64,000 nucleotides of DNA. Origin: Oscheius dolichura (taxonomy: Eukaryota > Nematoda > Chromadorea > Rhabditida > Rhabditidae). The first letter of the stretch is position 1; each line of letters begins with the position of its first letter. Shown piece after piece: positions 38,272 to 49,251 of this stretch. The position numbers and the translations under genes are program-made. The DNA lies in NCBI GenBank assembly GCA_932521035.1, contig OW051497.1, positions 3,658,001 to 3,722,000 on the forward strand, read 5' to 3'. Below the pieces are notes generated by a model that was given only the letters and a program-made list of their open reading frames with translations, did not search any database and was not told the origin of the DNA.

Positions 38272-40753
38272 ATAGATCAGGAAATTCTCTTGGAGGAAGG
38301 AAAAACAGTCGTCCATCAGTGGTCAAGAATCAAAAGAGAGAGAAGCTCAAGCCGCCACCGTTGGTAAGTGCAAAAAAAGAGTGATCAAGGGGGAACAGGC
38401 GGCCATGTCCTCACAACCCGGTAGTTAACGCGATTTACAATGGAAGTTTACAATTTGCCGAGAGGAAGAGACGACGACCTCCCGACGACTAATGTGACAG
38501 CGCTGCATATTGTTTTCACTCGGGCATGTTATGACAGCGCAATTTCGTTTTGAATGTTGTTCATAGTTTTGAAACGGGGACAAAACAAAATAATGTAACT
38601 TTATGATCTAGGGGAAATTAAACGCGGTGAGGGAGAGGTGTAAACAACGCCAATTTCCCTGCAGTGGAATAATATGTGTGTGAGGGTGCACTCATTAAGT
38701 AGCCGCTGCAAACAGGATACTTAATTAGGATGGCGCGGCTATTTGGGCGCGAAACATGGAGGGAGCTACGTGGACAAAGGGGAAATGCAATAAATTGGCG
38801 AGAGAGTCAATTAAGATGAAAACACTAACGGGAAGATAAGCACCGAAGTGTCAGGTTGATAAGGAGCGAAAGCGGTGTCGAAACATAAAGAACACTAAGT
38901 AAACAGACAGTGTGAATAGTGACAATTGGCGCATCTTTTGCACACACAGATGAATCTTTTGTTATCTTTGTCATTTTGAAATAAGGAGAAAAACAAGCAG
39001 AAGGAGGATGAGGAGGAAACGTGGCTAATTTATATGTCAATTGTTGCACTTATAAATGAATGGAGACGGGAGAGGGAGGATGGCCAAGCGACCTTGTGTT
39101 AACAGGCGGGCAGGTGTGGCCTTCGCAAGGTTGTTGCAAACAGACCGGCAGGCCCCGGAAATAGCACCCCGTCGTTTCGGATAACAGGCTTCGCTTTTGA
39201 AATCCTGTTTGAGGGGGAAGTTAACAATGGTCGTGGGAAGGGATAGTTTATTCAGTTACACAATATTCTTGTAGTCCATATCCGAAATAGAGCGGGGGAA
39301 GGACGAAGCCAAGTCAACTGGTTTAATATCATTTTGTGTTCCGTTTTAGACGAGGCAAAACAACGAACTCCAGCAGCCGACGTAATGCGATTTGCTTACA
39401 AATGTCCCGCTGCGAAATCTTCGAGTAGTAAAATTAAACCGCGTGAGGGACTGAATTATACCGCTTTTTCAGCCACTACCCGATGAAATGGATGACCGGC
39501 CGACATTCTCCAATAGCCTTCGTAATTTGAATGAAGCACCGTATAATTTATATGAACCCCGTAAGGGCGAAGAGACCTACCTGTTCTATTCCGAACATTT
39601 TCAGCCTTCTCTGCTTCAGCTATCGGCCCACCAAGGTCTCCGTACAATTCCTATGGTCCTCCTGATATACCAACAATTGCCAGAAGAGGCTATTCAACTG
39701 AAAGTGAAGCTACTCGGGTTGATGATGGCGGTAAGCAAAAACGGAGAAATTAGTTTATTATTAGTGGAATGCACAGAGGTTGAAAGAGATTACCGCAATA
39801 TGCTTCGCTAATTTTCTATAAATTTTCAATTAGTAAGCAAAATACGTAAACCAACATGTAGAGTGTGACAGTATCATTCACGAAAGGGAAGTAGTGGTGT
39901 AAAAGATCAGGAACACGGCTGCAGAACGCGTGAGTCATTGCGAATTGCATTCTTTTAAAGAGTTATTGCTAATAAAGAATGGCAAGCTTTTCAGGCCACT
40001 TGAGCAAAAGTTGGGCAGCGTACGAAATGCCTGTGGAACACGGAAAGTACATCCAGCCGCCGACAACACCTACGCGTCTAAGCAGCTCAGGTAAGTTGGG
40101 TGCTGATTACCCAGAAAAATGGGAGCTTAGTCAGTCAGCGTAGGTATATTGTAGTCAAAAACCACTCATTAGCGGAGACAACAGATTAAGAAAGGGCTAC
40201 TTTCGTGGGCGCCATCACATGGCACACTGAATAGGTTTTTGTATTTTGGCCGGGAGCTAATTGTCTCAAAGGTCATTAACGTCAGTAGTGAACTCCAAAA
40301 GATTAACCTTTGTAAAATCCAAGCTTTCAATCCAAAATAATTCTGAACGAGAACTTTATAAAGCGTAATTCATATCCATTCATAGTATGCTTGTCACGTT
40401 TCTTCTATGGAGGTGATTAGAGGTGAATACGAGAGAAATTGCAGAAAATAAAGCGTAGTAGTTTTTTTTCTAGAAAAACCGCAAACTGATCTTGTGTTTA
40501 GTTTGATTTTGAAGAAAGGTGAATCTTTGCAAATTAGCAGAAAAGAAAACCGGACCTACTCAGGTGCAGCCCTCTCTGTACTTGTTTTGTTGTTGCAGCG
40601 CGTACCATTTTCACCTGTTGTTGGTATCAATTCAATTAATTGTTTGTAAATTTTTCAGCTGCTCCGCCAGGTCAATCGCGTAAAGGACCCCGGCCTGCCC
40701 TCCATCCATCATCTTCCGCTCCTAATTATCAACAGAAAGTCAGTCGCGTCTGA
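38272..40753 (+). CDS. Unrecognised proline/serine-rich protein with C-terminal PDZ-ligand-like tail
   Basis: Five exons (38272-38363, 39473-39560, 39605-39730, 39995-40090, 40659-40753) join in phase with strong donors (GTAAGT, GTAAGG, GTAAGC, GTAAGT) and TTTCAG acceptors. The product is basic then proline-rich: KNQKREKLKPPPLPLPDEMD, APYNLYEPPFSASAIGPPRS, PYNSYGPPDIPTIARRGYST, HLSKSWAAYEMPVEHGKYIQ, PPTTPTRLSSSAAPPGQSRK. It ends NYQQKVSRV and stop; the final Ser-Arg-Val fits a class I PDZ ligand (S/T-x-V). This looks like the disordered tail of a scaffold or of a membrane protein. The 5' end is unresolved: the first exon's frame stays open back to an ATG at 37998 (MMCCCKRKKVVEW), but the acceptor at 38271 suggests an upstream exon. 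I do not recognise the family. It lies head-to-head with the gene at 36095-37977. Confidence 0.6.
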
Positions 40754-40815
40754 CACTTTCTTATCGCAGTTGTTTTTTTCTGCTTTTCCATGACTAATAA
40801 CCTTTCTCTAGGACA

Positions 40816-40821
40816 AATAAA
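40816..40821 (+). terminator. Polyadenylation signal AATAAA
   Basis: Canonical hexamer about 63 nt after the stop codon at 40753, fitting the 3' end of the proline-rich gene. Confidence 0.6.
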
Positions 40822-41147
40822 CCAGTTTCGAAAGTCTCTCTTTATGGGAAGAAGTCTACACAACAGATTTCAGTTTCAGACAATTGATGGGAATAAGCGG
40901 GGAGACACAGGAATGGGTAGACGAATATTTAAGAGGGAAAAGCATAAAGGTGTAAGGTAGGATACAGATTGAATCATGCATACAACAACGGGGATTAACA
41001 GAGCACGGGGAAGTGGTAAATTATGATAGAAAGGAAAGATTGTTACGCCGCACGGAGACTCCCTACATTGTGACAAGACGAGATGTTGTAGAGCTCTACC
41101 CGGCTAAGGGTAGGTATGACACTTGTATGTCGGGATACGGTAGTCAG

Positions 41148-42736
41148 TTAGTACAGACCGCTCTTGTGCAGGTTCTGTTGGATGATCATCGAGATCACGG
41201 ATTCGAGAATCTTTTGGACCTGGTCGGTATCCGTGGCACATGTCTCGTGGACAAAGATTGTCTTCTTCTTGTTCTTGTTTACAATTTCAAATTCCTCCTT
41301 GATGAACTTCACTGAATCAGCGTACGTTTGTGGTCCTGAACAGAGAAATTTGTCCTGGTCTTTTGGATCAGAAGTCCAACCTGTGTAATGGTCAAAGGCT
41401 ACTTTGATTGATGTGTGCTGGATCTTTTCCAAGAAGAGATCCTTTTTGTTTAGGAAAAGAATAATGGCTGTGTTGATGAACCATCGACTGTTGCAGATGG
41501 AGTCAAACAGTCGCAGAGACTCTTTCATTCGGTTCTAAAACACTTCCTCATATTACCAGCTTCAAAATGGTTATGGCCAGTTAAATAAATTTGCAGCTTG
41601 CTTGTCTAGATAATCTTTTGTTTAATCTTACCGTAGTCTCATCCTCGAAGAGGACTTCGTCATACTCAGAAAGTGCAGCAATGAAAATTATAGAGTTCAC
41701 ATCCTCAAAACAGTGAATCCACTTCTTTCTCTCAGAACGTTGGCCTCCGACGTCAAAGACCCTGAACCCGATATTTATAACCATTATTGTGGGAAATGCA
41801 CCTGAAGTGAACCTTCTTGATCTCGAAAGAAACTTCCACAATTCCCGTGGTCTTTATTCTGGTCAGGAGCATATCTGTCTGTGTGGGGGTGTACTCCTCC
41901 GAAGCGATTCGGTCAATATTGTCGAAGAAGCTGGAACGAAGGGAGTGGAATTCTTACAACAATAGAGCTTACAAGCTGCTGCTCTCGTGGAGATGGCACT
42001 CCAGTCTCTTATTCTCATAAATGTTCTGAACGGCTTTATCAGCCCAAAGATTCTTTAAAGCAGTGGCCAAGTCTTTTGAGAATCGTTCTGACTCCTTTCC
42101 CTGCTTGATTGTGTCCAGCACAACCCTTGAATCTTGCTAAAAATGTAAGTTGATTAAACATTGCCGAGAAGCACCCACTTCTCGCTTAGGATCAGTAAAG
42201 GCTACATTGTACTTTCCCATAGCTTTGAGAAGGGCGGCCATAGCCATGACGGTGTTGTTATACACAACCTGGAACAAGGAACTACTTCAGAAGAAAGTAT
42301 AAGAGATATTTGATACTCCGGTATAGAAATATTTACCCTCTTCTGCTGATCCTTCTCCTCGTTGGTGAACCCATCACTGTGTAATATCCTCATCTGCTTA
42401 AGGACTGTCGACTTTCCACATTCTCCAGCCCCTAAAGTGCAGATCTTATTCGGTTGTACTCTATCAATTATGCTCATTCTTCGAGTGAGCATGAATCGGG
42501 GAAATGGCTTTTGATTCGCCCACGGATGGAAGTAAATTCTGAGAAAAGATTGAAGTACACAGATTGCGACTTGTTCAAATACAAAACACGGTACTAGAGA
42601 AAATAGCTTGAACCTTACCAAGAAGTAGGAGTTTGATAGTTCGTTCGTCATGTTGTGCCTGTTGTTTCAGCTGCTTGTCGATTTGCCGATTCTTGTCGCC
42701 TATCTTCTTCTCCTCTTCGCTTTGACAAAGACCCAT
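41148..42736 (-). CDS. Heterotrimeric G-protein alpha subunit, Gi/o-like, diverged
   Basis: GTPase subunit that relays GPCR signals on the inner face of the plasma membrane. The minus-strand start [11 protein letters not shown] (ATG 42736) has Gly2 for myristoylation and Cys4 for palmitoylation. In order: P-loop GAGECGKST (usual ES is EC), helical domain ([20 protein letters not shown]), switch I Arg in [13 protein letters not shown], switch [14 protein letters not shown] with the catalytic Gln, NKKDLF, and TCATDTDQV. The C-terminus is NLHKSGLY. The GLY end is Gi/o-like, but position -4, where pertussis toxin modifies Cys in most Gi/o proteins, is Ser. All GTPase residues needed for turnover are present. 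Introns range from about 50 nt to about 190 nt (after the first exon) and fit in phase. It resembles the nematode-specific sensory GPA group, so a chemosensory role is possible but not shown. Confidence 0.92.
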
Positions 42737-43964
42737 CGTCTAGTCTCTAACTGCCCTGCCCTAGACTAAGATTGAATCTGGAACTATAAAAGATTGAAGA
42801 AGTAGTATAATGGCTAGAGAATGAGATAGTAGTAGGGAGGCAAAATGTTTCACATGATGCTCGTTCAATAGACAGGTGAAAATGAATTTAAAAAGGTGAG
42901 GCGGATGTGATCGTTATGTAGATGTGTGATACTCTTTCTCTTCTTTTTCAAATTTAAGAAAAAGCGCAATATCGCTTTCCGCGTATCATATTGCAAAAAT
43001 GTTCTAGCATGTTTCGAGAATCGGAGAGCAGGCGGTGAGCCTTCTTTCCAAGTGCAGACATGCCCCAAGGGTTGGCAAGTACAGTAAGCTGACTAGGCCG
43101 GCAATTATCAGTGTTTGCTTGCACTTCAGCTGGTCTAAGTTTAACTTTGCAAGAAAATGGACGTCTTAATAAGGGGGAAGAAGTGATCTTGAGATCAAGC
43201 CGAGAGCAAACTGGGGAAAAGCAAAAATGTCGGAGTGCAACTGGCAAAAAGGCTACGTGAATACCTTCAATATTCTCTTGGAACCCCAGCAGGAAGTGGA
43301 AACACGTCAAAAATAAAAGGAATGAATGATGCTTGTTAGCTCTGCTAATTTAGTGATACTCGGTTAATTTCTCCACGGTGACTACCGTCCGTAGGAGACA
43401 GCACATTTTACAACATTGCAGAATGTAGCGTGACCCATGTGACACGTCACAAACGGTAATTTGTAGTGACTGCCATACTTATACGTAAGGAAGTACAACT
43501 AAGGACTAAACAACTTGTCCTTTTGAGTAAGGGAAGACTGAGTCAGCAGAAGCTGCACATGATAAAGGAGACAGCAATCAGCTAATTGAATTCTTAGTTA
43601 GTCTGCGATTGAATATTATTCCAAGACTAGAATCTCTGGGTGGACGGGAATGGAAGAGCAAGGGGGCAGACAGAAGCCGCTCCCCTGAAAATGGCGGGGT
43701 AGTCAGACACTGGTGAGAGAGGCTGATCACACTTAAATATAGCCCTCGGTCTGCTGCTAGGAAACAGGATGTCTACATGAAGTTGATAAGTTTTCGAACC
43801 AGAGTGCATCAGAGGGCGGTGTGCAAATTCAATTCAAGTCCACGAGATTAGATATCAGCGGTTTATAAAAAAAATTTCAAGCTGGATCCATTTTCGACAG
43901 CTGCAAGGCGTTCAGCAATCCTGAATTGCCGTAGGAAAATACACAGAAAAAAGCAAAAATGGTT

Positions 43965-44035
43965 TGTCCACCAGCGGATTCGAACCCTTGACACTTTTAA
44001 CGATTGCGCGCCGATTTAGGCGCTCACGAGTTTTG
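43965..44035 (-). repeat. tRNA-like remnant with perfect B box
   Basis: Read on the minus strand, GGGTTCGAATCC (43976-43987 on the plus strand) matches the RNA polymerase III B box exactly. A weak A-box-like stretch lies about 40 nt upstream. The flanking bases do not form a good T stem or acceptor stem, so this is more likely a tRNA pseudogene or part of a tRNA-derived short repeat than a working tRNA. Confidence 0.3.
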
Positions 44036-44217
44036 AATGGTCTGAAATTTTTTTTAAAGCCAGTTATTCTTGGAGAGCAGCTCGTGAGGATTCGATCGGT
44101 ACCAAAAAGTCAAAAAATGTTCTCTTCATTAAAGTTCTGTGCAACCATAGTGGATTGCCAGGGCCAGAATGAGCGTTATGATTGCTAGTCTGGTTGTTAT
44201 GCTACTCCACTATGGAG

Positions 44218-44325
44218 TGGCGATAGCTCAAGGGATGCGCGTCCCTTATAAGCTCGTGGGAGACCATGAAACTCTATTCTTACGCTATTTTCTGGGGAAT
44301 AAGGGAGGGGGTTCGATCACGCTGA
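44218..44325 (+). repeat. tRNA-derived (SINE-like or pseudo-tRNA) segment
   Basis: TGGCGATAGCTCAAGGG (44218-44234) resembles a polymerase III A box, and GGTTCGATC (44310-44318) resembles a B box. The spacing of about 76 nt between them exceeds most tRNAs, and the T stem does not pair. TCCC and GGGA flank a loop like an anticodon arm. A degraded Leu/Ser-type tRNA or SINE head is the likeliest reading. Confidence 0.3.
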
Positions 44326-46598
44326 ACCAGATAAAATATTTTTTATGAACTGAACACGAATTGGATGTTGTTCATGTGTTATACGATTCATTTTGAACAT
44401 GTGAAACAATGTCTTTTACGCTTTCTTTGGTATAAAGTGTCTGTATCATACCTTATATAAGTTTCAAAAAACTTTTAATTGTCTTGGTTTGAAGCTCAAA
44501 ATAGCACGACGGATTAGTGTTTTGCTCCCGATTCTTGAACAAACTGAACCTGTGGAATAGTCGAGTTAGCTCGAAGAATTAGATCATTTTCCCAAAGACG
44601 TGCGCATTTCGAGACAGGGAATGGAATGCTATTCGTATAACTCAAAAGAAAACGCTGGACACAGTTTTATTTATTTGAGGACAGCAGGGCCGTGCGAAAA
44701 CTGAGTTTTTCTGCTCGAAAACAAAAGCAGCTCCTCAAAATTATTCTAAACCGAACCCGAAAACGAAGTTTTAGAAAAAATGCGAAAGAGCAGTTTACTA
44801 ATTAATACTGGAAGAAGCTGGCATCTTATAAAAAGAGAGGAACGCCTATTGAAGTTCTATCGGGGCAAAATACGAGTTTAATCGTGAAATTCAGTTAGAG
44901 TCAAATTTGTCCCTCAGGAGATTAAATAGATCACTTTAGTCAGCTACAGGATCCTTTTGTTGCATGATGACACTTTTCCTGTAAAATCAAATTGACGCTG
45001 TTATTGCGGGTTATAGTTGTTAGACAATTGTTGTATTCCACTGACCAATTCTATTTCTATTTTTTGCTCACGTCAGGCGGCAAAACAATTCGAGTTCAGC
45101 GGTACTATCGTAACTGAATTTTAGAAATGAACAAAGTGTGTACGTCAAAATCTCACAGACTCTTTGTTTGTGAAATGTGAAATGCACAGCTTGAAAGGTG
45201 CAAAAATAGCAGTGGATTTGATGGGCAGTTCATTAATTCCAATGGATAATTTCAAAAAGGATGGATGCGGCTAATTAGCCCATTAGAGTATGAAGGACAG
45301 CCGAGATTCGTGAAAGACGAGACGCGGCAAATATGAGAAGAGAAGACAAGGCATAAACTCAGCCAGATGGCACACACAAATTGGAAAGCATGGAGAAAAG
45401 CGGAAATGTTTATGATAAAGAGAGAAAAGTGTTCCCTTTCTAGCAGAAGGACAGAATAAACAAGAAATTACGGGCAGTGGTCGGATCGACCCCTAACATC
45501 ATCCTTCCCTGGCCAACATGAAGATCGGAAATGAAATTAGTTTAATTTACTAGCGCATATGGATCGTAGAGTACGGGAAGAAGAAGATTTTTGGCTCTTA
45601 ATGTTTGCCCCGATGGTTCCTTCGGGAAAAGGGTAAGGACCGCTTGTAAATGATTAGAGCAACCATTGAAAGTGGCCTTAAAAAGAAGTAAACAACTTTG
45701 TATGACAAAAAGTCTGAATGGAGCATCATTACCATATATTATCCTTTAAAGGAGGACAAAGGAATATACTCTCGGTGAAGTTCAGCGATTAAGATTTCCC
45801 CCTAACTCCACGCCTGTTGATACGCCTTCCCATATTAATTGTCATAAAGATATTCTCGGTATACTCCCTATTGTTTCTGCCACCTCTTTGGCCAGGAAAA
45901 AACAGTGAATGACGGAACTTAAATAATCTCGTCCCGTCTAATGAAAATGTTGATTAAGGAAGAGGTGGGCGGTCCGCTGTTGCCCTTTTGGGGGAAGGAA
46001 ACAAATAACAATATTAGAGGTTAGACACTATTAATGAGGGCACTACTGCTTTATGGGAGAAGAATAGAAGGTGGCGGAGTAGATTGTTATATCCTGTGCT
46101 AATGTTCTGACGCTCACTCGACGCCAGGTGAAAAACAAATAGGTCAGAATTTCTTTTATCTCGTTAAGTGATAATCGAAGAAAGCGATCAGATGATATAG
46201 AGGGAATTTCCGACAAGGAAACCGGGGTGAGGGGCAAATGGAATTACTCTTTCTAGTTTATTAACTAAAAATATGGTCAAGTTCACCAGGTCTGGGCAGA
46301 TTAGACGATGGGGACTGAATTCTACACCAGGTAAACTTTGAGGATGAGAAAATGCGACACTGAGAGTTTAGTAAATTTCTCGTTTCTAATTAGAAACGTT
46401 CCCGGCAAACAGGAGAAGTTATGAGCTCCATAAAGGGGAAAATAAAGACAAGTTAAGGGTCAGGAATCATCGAAAACAAGATGTTACATAGATAAGACTA
46501 GGCCCTCACCTATTCCATCTCCCGATCTCCCCTGCAAGTTTCCGACTCTAGTCGAGGATGATGAAAGTGATCTTCTGCTCTGTCACCCATCCATTACT

Positions 46599-46622
46599 CC
46601 CCCCCCCCCCCCCCCCCCCCCC
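46599..46622. repeat. C24 homopolymer (G24 on the minus strand)
   Basis: Uninterrupted run of 24 C on the plus strand in unique, purine-rich sequence. Long G/C homopolymers of this kind occur in nematode genomes and need the FANCJ-like helicase DOG-1 for stable replication in C. elegans. The exact length may be affected by sequencing error. Confidence 0.9.
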
Positions 46623-49251
46623 AAAATGACAGCGGTAATGAGAAATCCATGAAAAGGGTTTTGATCCTTTGAGGCGGTGATTATCGGCACTTTATTACTG
46701 ACGAAGAGATTTATACTCCCCCTTCCTAGTTTAATGTCGTGAGTGTATAAGGGTAGTTAATTAAATAATCATTGCTCACGAGAATAAGGCCCAAAAGTAC
46801 ATCTCCGTGTTCGAACTCTATGTTCATTCTGAGTACTACCGTATGGCTAACTTATGCTTTTTTGCTAATGTCTCACCGTTCTTAGAAAGGACTGAGTCAC
46901 CGAATTACTGGTACTAATGAGCTTAACTTCTTTAAGCCGACCAAAATCAGCAGCTAAACGGGGGCGATTTCATTTTCCTCTGATGGGAGCTGCAATAAAA
47001 TTGTAAGGCAAACAATGCGAGGAAGGAAAGACATTGCAAGGAGCAGGCAACACGTCAAGGGTAAAGATTCGAGAAATGAGCAGAAAAAAAGGAGGGCAAG
47101 ACGAAATTACCTAGAAACGTGACACGACCGGGGCTAATCTCCCGCTGTTAAAAATCCATTGTCGTGTTTCTGCCTACATGATTATGAAAGTGTGCTCTGT
47201 GTCTGGGTGATTGAACGGATCTCACAGACTAGAACACTGCCCTGGTTGCTGAATATGGTGAGGAAATGATTAGAGACTGCCTATTGTCCAGCTGCTTTGC
47301 ATCGGAGACCGTATTTTGACAACATGGGATACTAGACACCCCCTCGAGACAACCTCCCGTGACATGTTACCCCGTGAAATTCCCACAAAACCGAAGAAGT
47401 TCCCAGTGCTACGTGTAGGGATGGCAAAGGTTGAGAACCCCGCAGGAAACAAGAAGTTAAACATGTAATCCAGTTGAAATTACCATGGAGACAGCGATGG
47501 CGGCATAAACAGCGCAGCTGTTACTTACAGAAACGAAGGTTGTGACGCACTGGTGCTAAAATGGACAAAAATATCATTTATCAATATGTTACTGGAAATC
47601 CATTTTTAAGAATTAGAACATTAAATACTCTTGAGGACATAGAGCTGACGATGGGCAACACGCAGAGATTTCTGAACCGTTTTGCTATTGGAAAGAGCAC
47701 TAATGTTTTGATGTCAAAGTCCCTTGGGTAATGGTCGCAGAAATATCGAGAATATTGTAGCAAAACTTCAGCTACTGTAGCTTTTGCGTCTAGAGCCTGC
47801 TGTATTTGGCAAAACTCTGATACCGCGCAATTCGATCACACCTCTCGATTCTGCTCGAAGCGCTGTGTAAAGTGCCGCAAAAAGTTGTTATCGCTGATTT
47901 TGTTATAATTCCTCGACTTCAAAGTGTACAGGGAAGGCTTGGCGGGTTACATGTCTACAACATCTTTGAATGGGACTAAATGGTTTGCTTTGAAAATGAG
48001 GAATAGAAGACACAATCTGCAAGGGAAGGGATAAGATGTTAGAGGGCAAAAGCGGGCGGCTAAATGAGAATGACGCAGTGTGTCAGAAATTGCCATTTGA
48101 ACCATACACACATCACGTGTCGTTATATTGGACCCTGATTAAGGAGATGGAGCGACGTTAGGGAATCCAGAATGGATAAGAAGGAAGGCCCATTGGATGT
48201 GCAATGTGTGTGGAATGTCTAAGGCCAAAGTAGGAGATTGGAGTCCGAAGAGAATGAGCTAATGATTAATGAGAGGGAGCTTCGAACTTATTATGCCATT
48301 CACACTTTGCCAACAAGTAAGTAACAAAATGTTGTGGCTGGCAGTAAACTTCGTTAGGAGGACATCTTATTATTTTCCCGTGGTCACATGGGCATGAGTG
48401 TTCTCCATCTTTACACTTGCTTTGAGCCTACGTGAATGGAACAATAAAGGATTTCGCTTACATTTTCTTCCGACTAGATTGAATAGGGGGAACGAGACGT
48501 GTAGTCCATTCCCCCCGACGGCTGAATAACTTTACTACTACGATTTTGCCCTGTCTCTCGCGAGAATTTAATAGACAGTACGGTTGACTGGTCACATACA
48601 CTAGTAGAAGCTCACGTGAGAGTTATTAGGGCATATTCTGCTCTACTGTCTCTATTCAACAAAACGGGATTAAACGTTCTGTGAGGGAGGGAATCTTTGC
48701 TGTCTGTCTGCGCCACAAACTAGAGCATCTCTGTAAAAGTATTTAGCGGCTGACGCTCAGCAAAGGCTATATTTTGGTGGTAATTAACTAAAAATTCCGG
48801 TCCGCTTTGCAGTAAATGAAGAGCTCAAAGATGTGCGCATAAAGCAGGCCGTCCTCTTCTGAATGATGCTGCATTTGGCTGTGAATTCATTCCTTGGAAG
48901 GGAGAGATCCAACTAGAGATGAAATATGAAGCGGACTCTATGTCACAGCAAATGAGTTTTTAACGAAGCAAGATTTCTTTAGACTTTTCCTGACGGTGCT
49001 CCTTGGTGTGATGGTCGGGTTCACATTTCCTCAAAAATCAAACCTCTGTCGGTTCCGATTATTCATAAGAAAAGTCACCTGCGCTCACAGCTGAACATTT
49101 TCCTGTGCAATTTTCGCACTACTAATCCAGCCCCGATGACTGATCAAAATTGGCCAAGGCGCTATAAATAAAATATATTTATTATCTTTTGTACCCGGAA
49201 TAAAGAGATCATCGGTAGGAGAAAGAAAGAAACTGTACATGACAATCGGTT

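Larger units (their letters stand above)
42737..49251. other. Gene-free block with simple repeats and tRNA-like boxes
   Basis: No protein-coding chain recognised in 6.5 kb on either strand. The plus strand is visibly purine-rich in most of it. Contents worth marking are two tRNA-promoter-like segments near 44 kb and a C24 tract at 46.6 kb. Minus-strand frames such as 47270-47464 have no family resemblance. Confidence 0.45.

Noticed and set aside
39456-39647. Minus-strand 63-residue frame at 39.5 kb
   Set aside because: It is antisense to two plus-strand exons whose splice sites and phases fit the proline-rich gene.
44218-44325. Functional tRNA-Leu or tRNA-Ser
   Set aside because: The T and acceptor stems do not pair, and the A-box to B-box distance is too long without a recognisable tRNA intron.
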